From Lewinellaceae bacterium (GTDB lineage: Bacteria > Bacteroidota > Bacteroidia > Chitinophagales > Saprospiraceae), in assembly GCA_016712415.1 (NCBI GenBank), contig JADJRC010000002.1, forward strand, positions 62,001 through 126,000: a stretch of DNA of 64,000 nucleotides. The letters are read 5' to 3'. The position numbers were made by a program, and so were the translations under genes. Below, piece after piece: positions 42,996 through 52,932 of this stretch. Positions within the stretch are counted from its first letter, which is position 1. Each line of letters begins with the position of its first letter. The notes under the pieces are model-generated. The model did not search any database. It was not told the DNA's origin and saw only the letters and a program-made list of their open reading frames with translations.

Positions 42996-45171
42996 ATGAA
43001 AAAATATTTCTTACTTGCTATCCTGAACGTTCTGCTTATCACACAGGCCCAGGCTCAATTCAAAAACCAGGGCGCTTTCGTCAACATCACCTCTGGTTCG
43101 TCTATAAAGCCCTCGACGGTGTTGTCAATACCAGCGGCACTTTCACCGTCGACGGCAGGCTGAAGTACCCCGGCCGACCTCACCAACAGTTCCGGCGCTA
43201 CCCTGCAAGGCGACGGCCAGTATTTTATCGGTGGCGACTGGTTTAACGAGGCCGAGCCTCAATGCCGGGGCCTCCACCGCCACTTTCAACGGCGCTCAGA
43301 ACAGCACCGTCAGTTCCGGTGGAGCAGCGTTCAACGATCTGGCGCTCAACAAAGCAGGGGGCAGTAATCTCCTGCTGGCCGATAATATGGACGTTGCCAA
43401 CACGATCACTTTTCAGGCTTCTGACAACTACATCGTCCTCGGAAACCACAACCTGCAAGTCGTAGACATCAGTGGCTACGATGCCACACGGCATGTCCGC
43501 ACCACAGGCACGGGTTTTCTCGTCCGCACGGTAAATGCCGAGCCAGTAGTGTTTCCTGTGGGAAATACTGCCTACAACCCCGCTACGCTGAGCAATGTCA
43601 GGCGCCTCCGACCTCTACTTCCTGCGCGTGGCTGACGCCGTGTTAAGCGGTGGCGATACCGGCTCGCCGCTAACGACCGATGCCGTGGGCCGCGGCTGGT
43701 TTGTTGAAGAAGCGACGCCGGGCGGCTCCGATCTGAATATAAGCCTTCAGTGGAATGACAGCGAGGAACAAGCCGGCTTCGACCGTACGAATGCCTACGT
43801 ATCACACTTCCTGGCAGGAAGTTGGGACACCCAACCCACTAGCGCCGCCGTCGGGGCTGATCCCTACACCCTGAGCCGCAGTGGTGTTACTGTCGTGTCG
43901 CCGTTTGCAGTATTTGCCGGCGACTTTTTGCCGGTGATCGACATTAGCGGAATCATTCTTTGGGAGCACGATGGCGTCAGCGGCGTCAAAAACACTTCGG
44001 TTGCACTCAGCGGCGACAATACGGATACCGACCTCACTCCAGCAGACGGGACTTACACCCTAAGCGCTTCCAACGGTTCAAGTTTCACCGTCACGCCCAC
44101 CAAAAATATCAACAAACTCAACGGCATTACGGTGGCCGATGCCATGGCCATCCAACAACATGTTACCCAGAGTAACCCAATCACCAGTCCCTACAAACAG
44201 GTGGCAGCCGATGTGAACAAAAGCAATTCCATCACCACCTTTGATGCAACGGTCATCAACCAGGCCCTGCTGGGCAACCCAGCCGCCCTGGCGCAGATCA
44301 AAACTTCCTGGCGCTTCGTGCCAATGGACTATTCCCTGCCGCTTCCGCCTTGGGGCTTTCCGGAAAAAATAAACCTGACTGGTGTAAACGGGAATGTCCC
44401 TGGGCAGGATTTCTTTGGTATTAAAACGGGCGATGTGGTGGATACCTATGCCGATCCGGCCAACCTCACTGTGCCCAGGCCCTTGGTGTTTCAACTAAAC
44501 GACCAGGTTTTGCAAGCCGGTGCGGCGCTGAACCTGGGTTTTCGCGCCGGCCAGTTTGACGATTTAGCCGCCTGGCAGTTTGCCTTGCGTTTCGATCCGG
44601 CTGCGCTGCAATTGACGGGTATTAAGCCGGGCACGGGCAGCCCGGCGCTCACGACGGACCATTTTGGCACTTACAATATTTCCGAAGGTGAAATCCGCTC
44701 CGTCTGGTCGCAGCCTGCGGGTGTATCGGTAGCCGAAACCGGGGCAGTGTTTCATATGAAATTCCAGGTTTTAGAAAGTGGACGTATGTTGAGCGAGGTA
44801 CTCCGTCTCGATGAATCGGCACTGCCTGCGTATGCGTACAACAGTATTTTAGAGCAAACGGGCGTTACTTTGCGCTATGATCAGGCGACGCATACAACGC
44901 AGGTAGATGCAGCATTGCTGTTGGGTTTGCAAGTTCAACCCAACCCTTTTGTTAACCAAACACAGGTGATGTTCCGCTTGCCGGAAGCCGCTGATGTTCA
45001 GCTCCGGGTATTGGATGCCGGCGGGCGCGAATTGTTTCGTATCGCTAAAACCTATTCTGCCGGTTACCAACAGGAAACGATCCGCTTGGGGGTGTACAAG
45101 GTCTGTTATTTTGTGAAATAACTACGCCTTGGGGAAGCAGCACGTTTAAAATGATTGGGGTGGAAAAGTAA
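42996..45171 (+). CDS. T9SS-secreted protein with dockerin- and cohesin-like domains (frame-broken)
   Basis: About 725 residues. Signal peptide MKKYFLLAILNVLLITQAQA, then repetitive beta-rich sequence (TSGTFTVDG ... TLQGDGQYFIGGDWFN ... AAFNDLALNKAGGSNLLLAD). A dockerin type I-like pair of calcium-binding segments follows (INKLNGITVADAMAIQQHV and AADVNKSNSITTFDATVINQ), then a cohesin-like domain (LNLGFRAGQFDDLAAWQFAL). After the last break, near 45085, the true C-terminus reads ITTPWGSSTFKMIGVEK, an Fe-S-free T9SS sorting end (LQVQPNPFVNQTQVMFRLPE precedes it). Other breaks are near 43090-43170, 43250 and 43600. It is likely cell-surface. The dockerin-like part may assemble with a cohesin partner (inference). 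Confidence 0.8.
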
Positions 45172-45504
45172 ACAACTTCATTGTCTTCCTCCACCACAAG
45201 GCATCTTCGCTACTTCGGGCTGAGACAACCCGCGATCAAGCCTGACTTTACGCAAATGATCGCCCAAAGTGTTCAATTCAACGGGATAAGCGGGTTTTTA
45301 GGCTTTTTAACCCGAAACTGGCATTTTGACAACAATGCAATGAAACCTCCAGGGGGCAGTGGATGAGGGAACTGATTTCAAGGTTAATGTTTGACATTGT
45401 TCAAATTTTGTGTGGCAAATCCAAAGGTCTTGTTCCGTAATGGAAACCAGCCCCGTTGTTTCGTGGTTCAAATGAGTAGTCTGGCTGGGTGCTACTACAC
45501 GTTT
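45172..45504. other. Intergenic region, no gene found
   Basis: Between the convergent T9SS gene and XRE gene. It contains only a weak CGGGTT/AACCCG stem near 45290-45315. Its open frames have no recognisable product. Confidence 0.5.
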
Positions 45505-46012
45505 TTATTGGGCAGTAGTTTTCAGGTACTCAATGAGTTCCTCATTGAAAAGCATCAGGCTGTTCGTAAAATCGAAGAGATTTTCCAGTTCCCGCTGAAG
45601 CGATATCGCTTCGGGCGGCAATTCCTGCCGGTTACTTTTTTTGATCTCGTGCATCGCCTTCAAGCCTTCGGCAACTTTATGCAGGCGGGCTGCGCGGCTT
45701 TCGAATCCGGGTAGAGCAGTCGCATTTTCACCAGGGGGGCTATTCAGGCTTTTGCCTGCCGGTATTTCAACTGTTTTTGCAGATGGCCGGTTTCATGGCG
45801 CATATTTTCTCCCAGGAGTTGCTCTAAGCTTCACGTTGAAAAAAAAACGGCGATTTTGGCAAGTTTATTCACACTGGGTTCGGCTTTGTCGTGCTCATAA
45901 GACGCAATCTGACTGCGAGACAGCCCCAGCGCATTGGCCAACTCACCCTGGCTTAGCCGCTTTCGTTTGCGCAAATACTGCAAATTGTCAGCTAAAAATT
46001 GGATAAAGTCAT
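45505..46012 (-). CDS. XRE-family DNA-binding regulator with helical C-terminus
   Basis: About 170 residues. The preferred start is ATG at 46012, giving MTLSNF(L)ADNLQYLRKRKRLS after correcting one missing base in an A run (45994-45998). The longest open frame instead starts at a TTG at 46037. The N-terminal helix-turn-helix is SQGELANALGLSRSQIASYE, typical of Cro/CI-type regulators. After a second indel in an A run near 45840 the protein continues as a helical region (FNVKLRATPGRKYAP ... LQRELENLFDFTNSLMLFNEELIEYLKTTAQ is spread to 45505). A palindromic operator and a -7 box lie just upstream, suggesting self-repression. Target genes elsewhere are unknown. Confidence 0.75.
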
Positions 46013-46042
46013 AACGTGTGTATAAAAAACGGCTCAAATACG

Positions 46043-46061
46043 TTGTTTATTTAATAAACAA
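46043..46061. promoter_or_regulatory. Perfect 19-bp palindrome, candidate XRE operator
   Basis: TTGTTTATTTAATAAACAA is a perfect palindrome. It overlaps by a few bases the minus-strand -7 box TATCTTTG (46059-46066), 30-50 nt upstream of the regulator start. This is the expected place for autorepression. Confidence 0.6.
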
Positions 46062-46205
46062 AGATAAATAAACGGCAATATGGTGATTATTTGATCGTTT
46101 AAAAATAAAAGTGAATGATAATTGTTCTTTTTGGTGTTTTTTTATTCAAAATTTAAGCCTATGCCACGACTTTGCCTCTTTTTTCAATCATAAAATTGTA
46201 ACACT

Positions 46206-46493
46206 ATGAACAAGGAAGCATTTAAGTCGGAAGCAAAGGCCACCATTGACACGCTGTTCCGCAAAATTGATACGCTGGAACACAAAAAGGACAACATCAG
46301 GGAAGACCTCCGCGCTTCCATCGAAAGCCAACTGGCCGAACTTCGAAAGCAGCAGCATGAATTGCATGAGCGATACGACCAGCTCGCAGCTGCCGGGGCC
46401 GGTTCCTGGGAAGAAGTAAAAACGGCGTTTTCCAAAAGCGCCGGGCACTTTCGAAAAGCAGTTTCCAATATTTCAGAACAGTTCAATCATTAG
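46206..46493 (+). CDS. Small coiled-coil protein, sll1863-like stress protein
   Basis: Intact, 95 residues. Start MNKEAFKSEAKATIDTLFRK. Almost the whole protein is charged heptad-like helix (LASIESQLAELRKQQHELHE-type spacing), without a signal peptide, membrane span or catalytic motif. The end reads AFSKSAGHFRKAVSNISEQF. It resembles short coiled-coil stress-associated proteins found with envelope genes (inference). The next two genes on the same strand encode an outer-membrane protein and a lipoprotein. Confidence 0.65.
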   Translation: MNKEAFKSEAKATIDTLFRKIDTLEHKKDNIREDLRASIESQLAELRKQQHELHERYDQLAAAGAGSWEEVKTAFSKSAGHFRKAVSNISEQFNH

Positions 46494-46548
46494 ACTGCTT
46501 GGGGATAAATGTCCCTTCCATCCGATCATTCACTTAAATTATAATACC

Positions 46549-47159
46549 ATGAGAAAGCACTTTTTTTTAACCGTTTTATTGTCGGGATTTCTACTTCCGG
46601 CAATGTACGCACAGTTGGGTATCAAAGGCGGTGTCAACGTGTCGAGCATCGTCACTGATGTCGACGATATTCAGGAAGAAAACTCCATCGTGGGTTGGCA
46701 GACAGGCCTGATGTTTAACATGCCCATACAGGCTGGTTTGCCGTTCAACCCGAAGTATTGTATATCCGAAAAGGGGCCAAATACCAGTACCTGAACGGTG
46801 ATGTGGAATTGCGGCTCGACTATATTGAGGTGCCCATGCTCGCCGTACTGAGGCCGGGTGGCGGCCCTCTGGCACTTGAAATCGGACCACAATTCTCCTT
46901 TCTTACAAAAGCCAAAACCACTTTTATGAATGGCCCTTTTGGTGAAGTGGTTACGAAAGACGAGGACCGGAATAACTATGAGCCAATCGATATCGGACTG
47001 GTATTGGGTGGCGGCCTCCGCTTCGAAAAATTCCTGTTAGACCTGCGCTATACCAGAGGGTTTCATAGCGTAGACAAAACGCGCACCATCGGCAATACGG
47101 AATACGGTTCGAGTGCCCGGAATTATAACTTCCAGGTTTCTCTCGGCGTATTTTTCTAA
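46549..47159 (+). CDS. Outer-membrane beta-barrel protein, PorT-like (frame-broken)
   Basis: About 203 residues. Signal peptide MRKHFFLTVLLSGFLLPAMY, then LGIKGGVNVSSIV, the first strand typical of the small opacity/PorT-type outer-membrane barrels of Bacteroidota. One frame break near 46755 leads to YIRKGAKYQYLNGDVELRL, then VLGGGLRFEKFLLDLRYTRG and a final strand ending in Phe-Phe (VSLGVFF), the signal for barrel insertion. Function beyond a barrel cannot be read. Confidence 0.8.
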
Positions 47160-47198
47160 AGGCCGGTTTATTCTTTACTCATTCTAAAAACAACAACC

Positions 47199-47620
47199 AT
47201 GAGATACCTATTTTTTGAAAACCGGGTTCTTCGCAGTATTGCTGCTGGGCTTTTTACAATGCACCCAGTCAAACCCCGAACGGGAGCAGGCCAAAGAAGA
47301 AATTAGCGAAGCTGCCGATGCGGTAGGCGATGCAATGCAAGTCGAAAAGGATTCACTTGCAATGGACTTAAAGGCTATGCAGGAAAAAGTAGACCGAAAA
47401 CTTGAAACATTGAACGGCAAGCTCAAATCGGCCTCCGGTAAAGCAAAGGCCGAAATTCAAATGCAGATTGATGCCTGGGAAGAAACCCGGAGCGAATTGG
47501 CCGAAGATATGGAACAGTTTGGCGACAAAGCCGGCGACTCCTGGCAGGATTTCAAAGCCAAACCCGCGCGAAACTCGACGAGTGGGACCGGAAAATAAAG
47601 GAATCCTGGACGAGGAATAG
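47199..47620 (+). CDS. Small lipoprotein with helical body (frame-broken)
   Basis: About 140 residues. The ATG at 47199 gives MRYLFF and, after an indel in a T run, KTGFFAVLLLGFLQC, a lipobox ending at Cys followed by TQSNPEREQ. The rest is a charged helix (KLKSASGKAKAEIQMQI). After a second indel near 47552 the end reads KTRAKLDEWDRKIKESW and probably stops at the TAG 47618-47620. A terminator follows at 47646. It would be anchored in the outer or inner membrane by the lipid. Function unknown. Confidence 0.65.
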
Positions 47621-47645
47621 CACGATAATACAACAGAGCAGACCG

Positions 47646-47680
47646 AGCCCGATTCTATTGATGGAATCGGGCTTTTTATT
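47646..47680 (+). terminator. Rho-independent terminator
   Basis: Stem AGCCCGATTC / GAATCGGGCT with an 8-nt loop, followed by TTTTATT. It closes the 46.2-47.6 kb plus-strand genes. Confidence 0.85.
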
Positions 47681-47763
47681 TAAATCACTTCAGTGGTTAA
47701 TAGTAACTCCAAGGTGCAAAAAAGTGCATAATTTTGTTCAAAATGCAACCTAAAACTTAAACC

Positions 47764-48801
47764 ATGCAAGTCGCCAAAGCCTTCCTTTTCTGCCCTCCTG
47801 TTTTTTGTTTGTAACAGTGCTTTTCTGGATGCACAAACCCTTCCCCCTGAAAGTGCTTCCCAAAAATGCCCGGGCTTTGCTCAATGATTATGTGCTGATC
47901 CCGTCAGGGGGTTATTAAAAACTTATTCACGGGCCACGACAGTCTGCAATTCCTGTTTCCCAAGCAGGTTTTTGTTGATAGTTTCTACATGGGTCGTTTT
48001 GAAGTCACAGTGGAAGAATACCTCCGTTTTTACCAGGAAACGGACGATGTCCGGAATAAATATGATTCTGCCGTTTGGACGAAGGATTTCCCCTACGCTT
48101 ACAACGAGCCGATGACCAAAAATTACTTCCGGTTGTTGCATTACCGGAAATATCCTGTCGTTGGGCTTACCTGGGAACAGGCCATGCGGTTTTGCCGCTG
48201 GAAATCTGAAGCATTAAATGCCCTCCTGGAAAATACCGGCTATGCCGTGGAATGTACTTTGCCGACCGATGCAGAGTGGCAATACGCCGCCTGCGGCCCC
48301 GATTTGCAAGACAAAGAGGACCCCGGCGCCAAACAGCGCTTTTTTTCCATGGGGGTGTTTTTTCTTGCCCCGCATTTGAGCAAGGGCGAATACCAGTTGC
48401 AATGCAACAGTGGAAATGCAATAACACCACAAGGCTTGCCCTTGCTGAGTTATGCCTCCGACGGAGGCCTTTATACCCTGCCGGTTGAACATTTTGAACC
48501 AAATGGCTACGGGTTGTACCAGATGTCGGGCAATGTTGCCGAGTGGACCAGCGATAATTATTCAGTTGATTACACCACAATCGAGGATGCTCAACAGAAA
48601 TATAAAGACAAGCCTGAAATGCTCCAACGATTCACCCCGGTATTTCCTTCCGGTACCTACGATGATTACAAGATCGTCAAAGGCGGCTCTTGGGCCGATT
48701 CTCCTTTTTATATGCAAATCGGCGTGTCGAAAATTCAGCACCCGGAAAAGGCAAGTTCGATGGTCGGGTTTCGGCCGGTTGTGCGGATTTACCGGAAGTG
48801 A
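47764..48801 (+). CDS. FGE-sulfatase-type (SUMF1-like) domain protein (frame-broken)
   Basis: About 345 residues. An N-terminal hydrophobic segment (MQVAKAFLF ... FVTVLFWMHKPFPL) with frame changes near 47800 and 47910 precedes a formylglycine-generating-enzyme-like domain: FYMGRFEVTVEEYLRFYQET, then CTLPTDAEWQYAACG, NGYGLYQMSGNVAEWTSDNY and VGFRPVVRIYRK. This fold is used by gliding/T9SS proteins (GldK/GldJ) as well as by sulfatase modifiers. Here the membrane-anchored form suggests an envelope role (inference). The final gene in this direction, it converges with the bestrophin gene. Confidence 0.75.
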
Positions 48802-48807
48802 ACTGCC

Positions 48808-49830
48808 TCACATCAAAATATCATTCACCGGTTTCAACGCTTCCGGAATCTCCGTTTCATCCAGCATTTCCCGCAGGTCGATCTCGATGGTCCGGCTCAG
48901 GGCGGTGATGGGCACATCGTTGGCGCTGCCCTCGAAGGGGTTTTCTGTGGAGTCGCCGATGCGTTCCATGGTGGTAAATACCCAGGAAACCAAGGCGCTG
49001 AACGGAATGGTCAGCCACACGAAGTTGGCGCCCAACTCCTCGAACTCGCGCAACATGCCAAAAGGCACCAGAATGACAAACAAGTGCACGAAATACAGGT
49101 TGATCGTGGCAAACTGCCGCGGATACGGGAAGTTTTTAATGCGCTCGGAAACGCCCTGGTGGTTGTAAAATGCCGAGAGCATTTTACTCAGTTCCATGTG
49201 ACGGAAATCTTCGATCAATCCCCGGTCGAGCAGCTTTTGCAGGTGCGCCGATTGCAGGCCGATGATCTGGGTCGCCCGGTTCTTTTTGCTGAGCACATAA
49301 GCCAATTCATCCGGGTTGAGCAATTTTGCCAGCTCGGTTTCCAGGGGCGTTTCGAGTTCCTGCACTTTAAACACCTTGTCGCGGTACTCGATATTATGCA
49401 CCTGGCTCATACCTTCCCAGGCCCGCGGTTCGCGGAGCTGGTAGCGCAAGGCGGCGAGCCAGGCCAAGTGCCGGTGTACTAATTGACGGTGTTCTTCCCG
49501 GAGCTCATTTTTACTCAGATGCTGGGCGGCGTGCTTGTTGTTCACAAAATCTTTCACCTGTATGCCCCAGCTGCGGCTGTCGTTGACGATGGCGCCCCAG
49601 GCTTTACGGGCTTCCCAGGTACGGTCGTAAGAAGCGTTGTTTTTAAAACCTATGAGAAACGCGACGGCAGTGCCAATCAAGGCAATCGGCAACCAGGGAA
49701 TGGCCATCCAGCCACATCCAAACCAATTGTACAGCACCGTGGCGATCGTCGCCAATAAAAGGTGGTAATAAATGTCGCGACGGGTCCAAAGGAGCGCTTC
49801 CTTGAGCGAGTAGTTTCTTCCTGAATGCAT
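48808..49830 (-). CDS. Bestrophin-family anion channel
   Basis: Intact, 340 residues. The start MHSGRNYSLKEALLWTRRDI leads to membrane spans (IPWLPIALIGTAVAFLIGF; NLYFVHLFVILVPFG; WLTIPFSALVSWVFTTMERI) and the conserved family segment GFKNNASYDRTWEARKAWGA. The C-terminus has DSTENPFEGSANDVPITAL, a feature of bacterial bestrophins. It likely forms a pentameric chloride or other anion channel in the inner membrane. Ends 7 nt from the preceding plus-strand stop. Confidence 0.9.
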   Translation of the reverse strand: MHSGRNYSLKEALLWTRRDIYYHLLLATIATVLYNWFGCGWMAIPWLPIALIGTAVAFLIGFKNNASYDRTWEARKAWGAIVNDSRSWGIQVKDFVNNKHAAQHLSKNELREEHRQLVHRHLAWLAALRYQLREPRAWEGMSQVHNIEYRDKVFKVQELETPLETELAKLLNPDELAYVLSKKNRATQIIGLQSAHLQKLLDRGLIEDFRHMELSKMLSAFYNHQGVSERIKNFPYPRQFATINLYFVHLFVILVPFGMLREFEELGANFVWLTIPFSALVSWVFTTMERIGDSTENPFEGSANDVPITALSRTIEIDLREMLDETEIPEALKPVNDILM

Positions 49831-49940
49831 AATGGCGATTTAAATGGGCGAATGACAAATAAGCTTGCCCAAGCGCCAAAAAATACTGACAAGGACTGGA
49901 AATTCGGAAAAGGTTTTCCGCAGCTTACTTCCTGGAGGTT

Positions 49941-49966
49941 GGTGCGGCACAGTTATTTGAACAGCC
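49941..49966. repeat. 75-bp inverted-repeat element, copy 2 (right half only)
   Basis: GGTGCGGCACAGTTATTTGA continuing ACAGCC matches the right arm of copies 1 and 3. The left arm is missing. It abuts the stop codon (49966-49968) of the polyferredoxin gene. Confidence 0.7.
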
Positions 49967-51321
49967 TATTGCTCCAGTATCCCCACCTCCTCCAGGCGCA
50001 CATGCACCGTCCGTAAATCAGTCGCCCGCGCGTCCACATCAGCCGCCGCGCCTTCGAGGCGCAACACTCCGCGCGGACACACCGCTGCACAAATGCCACA
50101 GCCCACGCAGGAAGCGCGCACCACATCCTGCCCGCGTTGGGCGTAGTGCCGCACATCAATGCCCATTTCACAATAAGTCGAGCAATTGCCGCAACTGATG
50201 CACTGCCCGCCGTTGGTCGTAATCCGAAACTTTGATTTTTTCTTTTGAAAAATACCAAGTATCGCCGCCTGCGGACAACCAAAACGGCACCAAACCCTGC
50301 TACCCATCAACGGGTAAAATCCGACCCCCACAACCCCACTGAATGCCATGCCGATAATGTAGCCGTACCAGCTGTAAAACGTTTGCGAATACGCGCCCAA
50401 CACCGCGCCTTTCTGATACGAATTCACCCACAACAAGCCCGTTACCAACACCACGGCCACCAAAACGGAGTGGATCATCCAACGCTCGATCTTCCAGGAT
50501 TTCAGACTTTTATCCGATAAATGCCGGAACGGATCGCCCGCAGTCTCCGCCAATCCACCGCAGCCGCAAACCCAGGAGCAATACCAGCGTTTTCCAAAAA
50601 AATAGGTCAATACGGGCGTCGCCACAAATGTCATCAGCGCTCCGAATGCCAGCAAATAAGGCCCTATCGCATAACCGCCGAAATACTTGGCTGCCGACGG
50701 TGTGCCATACCAGTCTTTCAAAGGCCAGAAGTAGGTGAAATAGTATTCGGGTTGGTTCATCTGCTGCATAAATGCCGGAATCAAAAACGCAAAACCCAGC
50801 CGGAAAAAACTCACCGAAATGGTGCGAAACACCTGGTAGCGGTTGTGCCGGTATTTAAAACCAAACTTAAAACCCATCACCAACACCGAAAAAGTGTACA
50901 AACTGCCGTACACAAACCACTTGTCGGCAGCTTTGCCTTTGACCAGCAGGCTGAGTGGATTGAACAAATCCGTCAGCCCCGCAAACCAGGCAGACGGGCC
51001 GAAATACAACACACTGTAAAAACCTGTCAGCACGATAGCCGCCAGCCAGGCCCACACCCCGCGCGCACTCAGGCTTCGAAACCACACGCCGTTGTTTTTG
51101 ATGCCCTCCGGTCGGGTCAAATATTCTTCCCGAACAAACAAAACCGCACCCGCTGCCATCAGGCCCAAAGCAGTCAGCAACACCGGCGCCGGCGCAAAAG
51201 CATTGCGGGCAAATGCCACCACCAGGAGCAAAAGCACCGCTATGCCAGCCAGGGTCAGGGCAAGTTTTTGTTTCCAACTGGTGAGGATGAGGGGCTGAGG
51301 AGCGAGGCTGTTATTTTGCAT
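49966..51321 (-). CDS. Membrane polyferredoxin (NosR/NapH-like 4Fe-4S protein)
   Basis: Intact, 451 residues. Several membrane spans in the N-terminal 330 residues, with cysteine motifs between or after them: CSWVCGCGG, CRFGCP, then two classical ferredoxin motifs CISCGNCSTYCEMG and CVGCGICAAVCPRG. This is the NapH/NosR/RdxA-type arrangement of electron carriers between the quinone pool or NAD(P)H systems and a periplasmic or membrane acceptor. It follows the FAD oxidoreductase gene by 175 nt and may form an electron chain with it (inference). Confidence 0.85.
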   Translation of the reverse strand: MQNNSLAPQPLILTSWKQKLALTLAGIAVLLLLVVAFARNAFAPAPVLLTALGLMAAGAVLFVREEYLTRPEGIKNNGVWFRSLSARGVWAWLAAIVLTGFYSVLYFGPSAWFAGLTDLFNPLSLLVKGKAADKWFVYGSLYTFSVLVMGFKFGFKYRHNRYQVFRTISVSFFRLGFAFLIPAFMQQMNQPEYYFTYFWPLKDWYGTPSAAKYFGGYAIGPYLLAFGALMTFVATPVLTYFFGKRWYCSWVCGCGGLAETAGDPFRHLSDKSLKSWKIERWMIHSVLVAVVLVTGLLWVNSYQKGAVLGAYSQTFYSWYGYIIGMAFSGVVGVGFYPLMGSRVWCRFGCPQAAILGIFQKKKSKFRITTNGGQCISCGNCSTYCEMGIDVRHYAQRGQDVVRASCVGCGICAAVCPRGVLRLEGAAADVDARATDLRTVHVRLEEVGILEQ

Positions 51322-51333
51322 AAAATGGGTTTT

Positions 51334-51511
51334 AAAGTCAAAATGTAAAATCTAAAATCAAAATGTAACAGGCGCCTGGGGCTGGCCAAAAGCCTGAACA
51401 AGCACTTTTTGTCGTCCGCAAACTTTGGACAACAGTCTCTGTAGTTTCAAACGCCACTGTTTCTCCTCAACGATGGTCTCCCTTTTGATTTTAATTTTAC
51501 ATTTTGACTTT
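51334..51511. repeat. 178-bp sequence bounded by 18-bp perfect inverted repeats
   Basis: AAAGTCAAAATGTAAAAT at 51334-51351 is repeated inverted at 51494-51511. The right end lies within the last codons and stop of the oxidoreductase gene, whose C-terminus ends FFKVKM. No coding capacity. It may be a small mobile element. Confidence 0.65.
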
Positions 51512-52932
51512 GAAAAAATTAAGCACGGCTGGCAACCCGCGTTTTTGCCGAAGGCGCAGGTTTTTTCCGGTTTGCCGGTTGTAAATTTTTATGAGTTCAT
51601 GTTCGTGTTGCGGATAAAATTCCGGGTCAAAATTGGCTAAGCCAAGGTTTTCCAAAACGGCTTCTATGTTCGCGCCTTTTTTCAACCAGCGCTCACAAAC
51701 CTCGTGGCGGTATCGAACGCCCATGAGGTTGAAACCAAGGATGCGCCCCGATGATTTTTCGTAATTCAGGCGGATACTTTTTTTGCCATCCGGGTGCTCC
51801 CAGTAAAGCGTGGCTTGCTCCGCCGGTAGTTCTGCCCTGATATCGCCGTATACCTGATACTCAATGTCAAAAAACTTGGCGGAGTTGAACCAAATACCCG
51901 GATTGTAAGCCGTCCGTTTGTCTGTAAGGGTGTGGGCCAGTGTTTGGCCCATCATGCGGCCGGTATACCAAACGGCTTCGATGGCCCTGCGGCCGGGTTG
52001 AGGGCTGCGGAGTTCGGCACAATCGCCTGCTGCGTATACATCGGGCAGGTTGGTTTCCAGGTATGCGTTGACCAAAATGCCGCGATTGATTTCCAGCGCC
52101 GTATTTTTCAAAAAACCAACGTTCGGACTGACGCCCACGGTGAGGCCTACAAAATTACATTCGATCTTTTCACCGGATTGAGTCACAACGGCCGAACAAT
52201 GGCCCTGCCCGTTGTCGAGTATTTCCTTCAACCCGGTTTCCAAACGCAGGTCGATATGGTGCTCCCGCAAATGCCGGCTAATCATAGCGGCTTCTTCGGC
52301 AGGCAAAACATTGCTCCAAAAAGCCGGCTCGCGCACTAAAAACGTAACCGGAATATTGCGGGAATGAAACATTTCCGCCATTTCCACTCCAATGAGGCCG
52401 CCGCCGACAATGACTGCGCGTGGCGGAAAAATTTCCCCGGAAGTTATTGGTGCATATTTTTCGCGTTGAGGTTTCGACTGATGCAGCGCATCGTGTTTTC
52501 CGCCCAGGCCTTCAGGCCTGGGCAAGCTGAATCGTTCCATACCCGCCAAATCCTGCAAATGGTACAGGCCTTGCACGCCTTCGAGGTCTTGCCCGGGCCA
52601 GCCAAATTTGTTGGACATGGAGCCGACGGCCAGAATTAATTTGTCGTAGCGGATCGTTTGGCTGTCGTTGGTGTGCAAGGTTTTGGTTTCAAAATCAATA
52701 CGTTCGATACGGGCGCGTTGGCGCTGGATGCGGTTTTATCCCAAAACCAGGGTTCGTATGGGCGGGTATCGCGTTCGCGCAAGTGGCCCATGTAAATGTA
52801 CATGAGGGCAGTTCGGCTGAAAAATTCGTCGCTTTCGTCAGAGATGACGAGTATTTCGTGTTCGCTGCGTTTGCGAATAAACCGCGCTGCCGTGATCCCG
52901 CTAATGCCGTTACCGATAATAACTATTTTCAT
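51497..52932 (-). CDS. FAD-dependent NAD(P)H oxidoreductase with palindromic insertion
   Basis: About 478 residues. Start MKIVIIGNGISGITAARF, an FAD-binding GxGxxG motif. After one frame break near 52690 (LILAVGSMSNKFGWPG) the NAD-binding motif VIVGGGLIGVEMAE follows, then the second FAD segment GILVNAYLETNLPDVYAAGD and the C-terminal KKGANIEAVLENLGLANFD. Between the FAD and NAD parts a palindromic element (copy C) adds LPRPEGLGGKHDALHQ, absent from usual members. The C-terminus appears to be supplied by the inverted repeat. It resembles the NirB/rubredoxin-reductase superfamily. The redox partner may be the downstream polyferredoxin (inference). Confidence 0.85.
52484..52523 (-). repeat. Palindromic coding insertion, copy C
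   Basis: CAGCGCATC lead and hairpin GCCCAGGCCT/AGGCCTGGGC (52502-52523). Read in the gene's own frame it encodes PRPEGLGGKHDALHQ. Copy B read the same way gives PSPSGLGRDDAL. Confidence 0.8.
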
